From assembly GCF_000516985.1 (NCBI RefSeq), contig NW_006917095.1:314157-378156 (forward strand): a stretch of DNA of 64,000 nt, in the 5' to 3' direction. Within the stretch, counting starts at the first letter, position 1. Each line of letters starts with the position of its first letter. This DNA is from Pestalotiopsis fici W106-1 (taxonomy: Eukaryota > Ascomycota > Sordariomycetes > Amphisphaeriales > Sporocadaceae). Under the pieces are notes generated by a model, which worked only from the letters and a program-made list of their open reading frames with translations, was not told the origin of the DNA and searched no databases. The translations under genes and the position numbers were made by a program. This document shows, piece by piece, positions 59,050 through 64,000 of the stretch.

Positions 59050-59896
59050 GGGTCTTCTTCCCCACCGACGCCAAATTCGCCTTTGTCGTCTAGATCCACG
59101 GTGAAATGCGTTCATGAACAGATTTACTATGCATTTCCTTTGGAGTTCAGCTCACTATGGCATGCTTCGTGCACTCGAATTATCGGTCTGCGGTCTCAAT
59201 CAATCAGTTTTCCGGCTTCCAGGCTCAGGTTTAGCGGTCTCCAGAGACGGTTGGTGGGTTAGCCAAAGGCATGTGCTATTTTTTCCTGCGTTTTGGGGGG
59301 TCTATAGATGAATGAGACTCTTGTTTTGTTTTCTGTTAAGCAAGGAAATATCGCGGTAGTTGATTGTTTGATAAAGACAAATCTGCATGAAGAACACGAC
59401 TTTTCTGAACGTGAATGAATAAATGTATGTATTCTTAAAAACCGTCCGTATATGGTGGATTCCAAGCGGGATGTCATCTCCACGAGCCGTCTTTTTACCA
59501 CCTACCATTCATGGGTGTGTGGCGCCAAGCGGCTCCCTTGGCGAAGCTGCAGCTACTGCAATGGCTCCAGGGGTCCCGTCACCAATGTGTCTCGGGGCAT
59601 AGGGGGACATGCGATTGCAACTCTCATTGAAACATCTGTCTTTAGCAGTTTTCGTCACTCTTTTCTTGTATTCATATTCGTGGCATTTTGTCATTTCTTT
59701 TGACTTCTTCCAACAATTCCACACATTCTTACTAGTCGACATCTTGCACGCGACAGTCCGATTCATGTCGTCATATCCACCACGGTTAGACGGCACCTAA
59801 AGGCTGACACCGAATATTGCGACTACCCGTCCAACACGAGAGAGGGAGAGAGACAGAGTGCTGCGGTTGCAGCCCTCTTCAGCAAAGCTGCCAGTC
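59050..59896. other. intergenic
   Basis: About 850 bases, 3' flank of YPT7 and 5' flank of the transporter. No gene is seen. Confidence 0.5.
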
Positions 59897-61577
59897 ATGG
59901 CGTCCACAGAGCCCTTTATGCCTGCCGAAGTCGAGCCAGAAGTCGAACGCGCGAGGAGGAGGTCTTTGGAACCGCAGGAGCTGCCCGTGGATGATATGTC
60001 TGCTTCGTTCATGTCACGGAGGAGCGCAGGTTCTGTCCCGGCTCGAAAAACCAACATTATGAACGTTGCGCGAAGGACTCTAGGTTTGACCTGTCTATTG
60101 GTCACAGTCTTTCTGTGGACAGCGTCGAATTTCCTTGCCAGTGTAAGTCTTGGGAGGACCTGGTAATTCTCCCCTCCTTGCTGGAGCGCATGCTGACGGG
60201 CGCCACGACAATAGTATATCTTCTCCGATCATACATACGACAAACCCTTTTTCGTCGTCTACATCAATACTTCCATGTTTGCTCTTTCGATGATACCCAT
60301 TTCGCTTAGATATGTACACCAAAACGGGGGCCTGGGACAGGCGCAGGAGATGCTCAGACAGGCGTGGAAGGAAAAGTCCCTGCGGCCGCTGAGCGCTGAA
60401 AGATATAAGACGCAGGCCGACGAAAGCGACGAGGACGTGACGGCCGGCGAGCGACTCTTGGTGGACGACGAAGCTAGTCTGGAGGCGCTTGACCTGGCCT
60501 CGCCGCCTGCGCCAGAGAAACTGAGTCTGCGCGAGACGGCTTGGCTGAGCCTTGAATTCTGCATGCTGTGGTTCTTTGCCAACTACTTTGCCTCGGCCTG
60601 CTTGCAGTGTAAGTGCTCCGAACAAGTGGTGCTTCCAAACTATACGAGTTCTACGAGAAGAGCCTGAGCTCAACTCGTCTTGTGGTTATGTCCCTGGTTT
60701 TTTCCAAGGCATTTATGTACCGTGAACCGCAAGGCGGTTAGGCATACCATGACCTTGTATTACCAAACCAAAGACTAGTAGCTAACCTATCTTGACTCCC
60801 TAGATACAAGCGTTGGTAGCGTCACAATCCTTACATCGACCAGTAGCGTTTGGACGCTTGTCTTTTGCGCCTGGATGAAGGTCGATCCTTTTTCGGTCCG
60901 CAAGCTGATCGGTGTCATGGCCTCGCTCGCCGGCATCATCCTCATCTCCTCGGTAGACTTGTCGGGCAAGGATAATGACGACAACCGCGGCAACTTCCCG
61001 CACAAGACACAGCAGCAGATTGCCATTGGTGATTCCATGGCGCTCGTCAGTGCCATAGTCTACGGACTCTATGTCACGGTGATGAAGGTGCGGGTTGGCG
61101 ATGAAGATCGGGTCAGCATGCCGCTGTTCTTTGGCTTGGTTGGGATCATCAACGTTTTGACTCTCTGGCCATTGTTTTTCATCTTGCATTTTACTGGCAT
61201 TGAACCGGTAAGCTTCATCCCATCTGACTTGGTAGGGAAATCACTAACAAAAGACCTAGTTTGAGATGCCACCAACGGGAAAAGTTTGGGCAATCATTTT
61301 GCTCAACTCCATCTCGTCCTTCATCAGCGACATGTCATGGGCTTATGCCATGTTGCTAACTACACCGCTGATCGTCACAGTTGGTCTTTCTCTCACGATA
61401 CCACTTTCTCTGATTGGTGAGATGATACAGTATCAGCAATTTTCTAGTTTCTTGTATTGGGTGGGTGCGGGTATCGTTCTGCTCTCTTTTCTCTTCATCA
61501 ATCATGAGAGTCACGAGGACGATGATGCGAAGAAGCCGTCTGCTCTGGATTCGGACTCTCAACCGTTGCCCGCATAA
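59897..61577 (+). CDS. SLC35F-type drug/metabolite transporter
   Basis: Four exons, 59897-60142, 60215-60608, 60804-61207 and 61260-61577, giving 453 residues. About ten membrane segments are expected, from LTCLLVTVFLWTASNFLAS to LYWVGAGIVLLSFLFI. A hydrophilic loop after TM2 carries Asp/Glu-rich residues (about 115-180). The EamA-like repeat is seen in YTSVGSVTILTSTSSVWTLV and in the matching C-terminal SWAYAMLLTTPLIVTVGLS. Family members include the vacuolar or thiamine-type transporters of fungi and SLC35F in animals, but the substrate is unknown. The second intron is long for this window (195 nt). The C-terminal tail is acidic. Confidence 0.93.
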
Positions 61578-62008
61578 AGAACACGCCAGATCCTGTAAGG
61601 ACATTTTGAATATTGTTTTGTGCGGCACAAATATGCATCGAAACGGCGTTCTATGGTTTCTAGGTTCTGGATATACTTCTACATCTACATTAAATTTTGA
61701 TCCTCTTAATATGAGAGCACATTTAGAACATAAAATAGTTACGAGAGCGCAACAATCAACTATGAACATAGCACGTGGTCTTTGAATATCAAATGATGAA
61801 TATCACACACCAATGTCGAGCTTATAAGCCCTTCTTCTAGTGCATGTTTTCTTAGTAATTGGTGATTCGATGAAGACCTGAAGTATTCTTGGTAATATTA
61901 TTTGTATTTTGTCTTGAGTCGTAAGCTTTTTATGTACATGATTCGTTTGCTCGTACGGCAGTCAGACAAGCCTGCTGCCCAGAATTAAGGGCACTAATCA
62001 TTATACGT
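61578..62008. other. convergent 3' intergenic
   Basis: About 430 AT-rich bases between the transporter and cyanase. No gene is seen. Confidence 0.5.
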
Positions 62009-62697
62009 CTAGAAACGGGTGAATGGTAACCTGAGAGAATATTAGTCACCAGGCATTGCGGGACGAGCTCTATTCCTTTCATCAAAAAGAACTTACCACT
62101 TGCCCCGGAGGGTGATGTTGACCCAAGCCACACCATCCTGGTCCACCTCCTTCTCAACCTTTGACGAAAAGGCAATGGCGCTCATGATGCCGTCGCCAAA
62201 CTTTTCATTCATGACGGCCTTGAAGGCGTAGCCATAGTTTTGCACAACCTCGTAGAGGCGGTAGATGAGCGGTTCGACGGGGGGCATGGGACCGGCGCGG
62301 CCGCGGTCCGGGAAGCCGCCCATGGACGCCTCGAGCTGCGCCTGCGGCACGCCCAGCAGGCCCGACAGCTTGGTGATGTCCTCGGGCGAGGCCTGGGCCT
62401 GCCCGTAAAAGAGGGCCGCCACGGCAACCTCGCCCCGCCCGAGCTCGGTGGCGATCTGCTCAAAGGTGAGCTTCTTGGTCGCCTTGGCGTCAAAGAGCGT
62501 CTTGGAGTAGGTCGGCAGTCTGTCGACGATTGTGGACTATTTTTGGTTTATTGTTAATTATCTGGTGATGATGGGAAGGGGATATTGGTTCATTTTCCCC
62601 CTCCTCTATAGCAGAGCCGATGCTCGGCGGGGTTTGAGGGACCAAAGGAAGAGTATATACATACGTCGAGGGTAGCGATCTTGGAGTTGTCAGCCAT
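62009..62697 (-). CDS. CYN1: cyanate hydratase (cyanase)
   Basis: Three exons, 62697-62665, 62536-62097 and 62030-62009, giving 164 residues. The last exon is 22 nt and supplies the conserved end WLPFTRF. The N-terminal helix-turn-helix-like domain has [19 protein letters not shown] and [11 protein letters not shown]. The catalytic part has [12 protein letters not shown], where Arg and Glu are spaced as in the active-site pair, and [10 protein letters not shown] with the catalytic Ser. The enzyme turns cyanate plus bicarbonate into carbamate and CO2, and carbamate decays to ammonia. With UreF elsewhere in the window it fits nitrogen salvage, but the genes are not clustered. Confidence 0.96.
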
Positions 62698-63514
62698 TTT
62701 GAGATAGTGTCTTTGAGTGACTCAAGGGGGTTTCCGGTTTGAGTTTCCTTCTTTTCTTTTTGGGATATGCAGGTTGAGGTTATTTTGGACAAGATTTCGC
62801 TCGATTTGGAACATTTATATACCAATTCACGATGCAGTCCCTCGGCAGCCAGGTCCCGTCCCCAACGTCATGCGCTTGTCAACCCCACATACTGCCCATT
62901 GAAGATGCGGAGATAGTGCGGAATCTCGGTGTCTACTTACCGCTTCTGTACGCCTTATGATTTCGTACGTAAAAGAAAAAAAAGTTCCGCTTCATTCTGG
63001 AACTCATGGTATCTCTTGGAATAAAGGAGAAATAATAAACCGCGTGGTATTATGTCAAGTGCTTGTTGCGCGGCTTTCTCGGTGCTGTTCAATTCGCTTA
63101 CATAAGAGACATCCACTCGAGTATAGAAAAGATATAATCGTGTTGCCAGTGATAATAAAGAGGTGTATACTCTTGCTGTTATCTCCTCTTCTCAACACTT
63201 TTCATTCTTTTCTCTTTTCATTCAATTTAATTTTATATATGCTAGATGTGACAAATGTCAACAAGTTAGCTTAGTAAGATTTCGTGTATGCCACTACATA
63301 AAATGGTCGTGACATTGTTCTTACTTAAAGTAATGTGTAGCTTGTCAACCTTAAAATAACTCTAATGTCACAGCTCACACGGTTGTATTCTAAAATGGAA
63401 AGGTTAAATTCACAAGTTTCGTAGACTTGACAAACAAACTCTTCAAAACTTCGGGGCCATATTTGAAAGTCGATACCGTGAAAATCATCGTGGTCATATT
63501 CGTGTCATTCCAGA
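62698..63514. other. intergenic upstream of cyanase
   Basis: About 820 bases. Apart from the AP-1/Gcn4-like dyad close to the cyanase start, only short frames are seen. Confidence 0.45.
62713..62725. promoter_or_regulatory. AP-1/Gcn4-type dyad next to cyanase start
   Basis: TTGAGTGACTCAA is a perfect inverted repeat around a single base and contains TGACTCA, the Gcn4/CPC1 and Yap-type core. It lies only 16-28 bases before the cyanase ATG, so it may fall in the 5' leader. Function is inferred. Confidence 0.35.
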
Positions 63515-63839
63515 TCAGTCCGTCTCTTCAACGTGTGTTGTATCACAGGAATACACCCAAGTGACTAATGACCCTAAAATTGGATTGTGCATAAATTCGA
63601 ATCTCGAGGGAAGAAGATTCCACGCAGTTTCAATTTCCTTTCGGAAAGCAGCATCGGTATCTATGCCTTCGCTGTTATCGATGTGCTGGAAAATGGCTGG
63701 TTCCGTCAATCTACAATTAAGACGGCTAAGTTGAGAGCCGTGAGTCTCTTGTATGCCATGAACAATGATGTTGTTCTTATTCTTCGACCTCTACGTAGGT
63801 ACTTACTCTGGCATATGATACTCATACCCCATTGACATT
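63515..63839 (-). CDS. possible small gene of unknown function
   Basis: Two exons, 63839-63808 and 63710-63515, would give 75 residues starting MSMGYEYHMPELTEPAIFQH. The donor is GTAAGT, the acceptor TTGTAG, and phase resolves. Amino-acid composition is ordinary (FRKEIETAWNLLPSRFEFMH; ILGSLVTWVYSCD) and hints at a real protein. I see no known domain. Alternatively it is the 3' end of a gene that begins beyond the right edge. Confidence 0.35.
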
Positions 63840-64000
63840 ACTATTGATTAACACTAGGAACATGTGACAGTCCACATCTACTGTGCACTCGGTGTAGAAG
63901 TGTCTGAGAGCTACTCCTGAACTAAATCATGATCCTCCAATCGTATCGTTGAACAATCAAACAGTGATCGCAAAGGAGGTATTTCAAGAGAACACAAAAC
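63840..64000. other. right edge, no supported feature
   Basis: Too short and too AT-rich to call anything. Confidence 0.4.

Noticed and set aside
1..64000. CRISPR arrays, tRNA genes, intact transposons
   Set aside because: No regularly spaced repeats, no convincing A and B box pairs, and no transposase, reverse transcriptase or long terminal repeats were seen on either strand.

Overview
This is a gene-dense window of a filamentous ascomycete nuclear genome (Pezizomycotina, most likely Sordariomycetes). The support is: short introns (about 50-195 nt) with GTAAGT-type donors and YAG acceptors, no polycistronic layout, and a typical filamentous-fungal gene set (a cpc-3/GCN2 sensor kinase, a peroxisomal acyl-CoA dehydrogenase with a C-terminal SRL, a WSC-domain secreted protein, a TRI12-type MFS pump, and an esterase-NTPase-ankyrin NLR-like protein). 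I found no rRNA, tRNA, CRISPR or intact transposon. Gene models were built by hand from reading frames and splice signals. Exon coordinates are given in each entry.

Left third (1-22 kb), mostly housekeeping: a SnoaL-like protein (-), the DRG-family GTPase RBG2 with very small 5' exons (+), a Spo12-like mitotic-exit peptide (-), a peroxisomal acyl-CoA dehydrogenase (-), splicing factor CWC2 (+), urease accessory protein UreF (-), a Cut12-like spindle-pole coiled-coil protein (-), the eIF2alpha kinase GCN2 (+) and a secreted DUF1996 plus triple-WSC protein (+).

Middle (22-37 kb) is more accessory: an MFS sugar transporter (+), then a roughly 1,450-residue NLR-like protein (+) with an N-terminal esterase, what looks like a degenerate first NTPase, an intact P-loop NTPase and C-terminal ankyrin repeats. 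A messy minus-strand coding remnant of unknown family follows (31.5-33.2 kb), then a PPPDE-thioredoxin-PUL fusion protein (-).

Right part (37-64 kb) is housekeeping again: Golgi GDPase GDA1 (+), an unrecognised 414-residue protein (-), a small mitochondrial-type protein (-), the rRNA methyltransferase SPB1 (-), a Cdt2-like WD40 protein (+), a heme oxygenase-like protein (-), a TRI12-type MFS efflux pump (-), ribosome-biogenesis factor EBP2 (+), the Rab7 GTPase YPT7 (+), an SLC35F-type transporter (+), cyanase (-) and a possible small gene (-) near the right edge.

The genes do not form one pathway. Recurrent themes are ribosome biogenesis and translation control (RBG2, GCN2, SPB1, EBP2), cell-cycle and spindle function (Spo12-like, Cut12-like, Cdt2-like) and nitrogen metabolism (UreF, cyanase). 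Several pairs are divergent and may share promoters: acyl-CoA dehydrogenase/CWC2, Cut12-like/GCN2, PPPDE/GDA1, SPB1/Cdt2-like and TRI12-like/EBP2. The best candidate for something under-described is the NLR-like protein at 26.8-31.3 kb.
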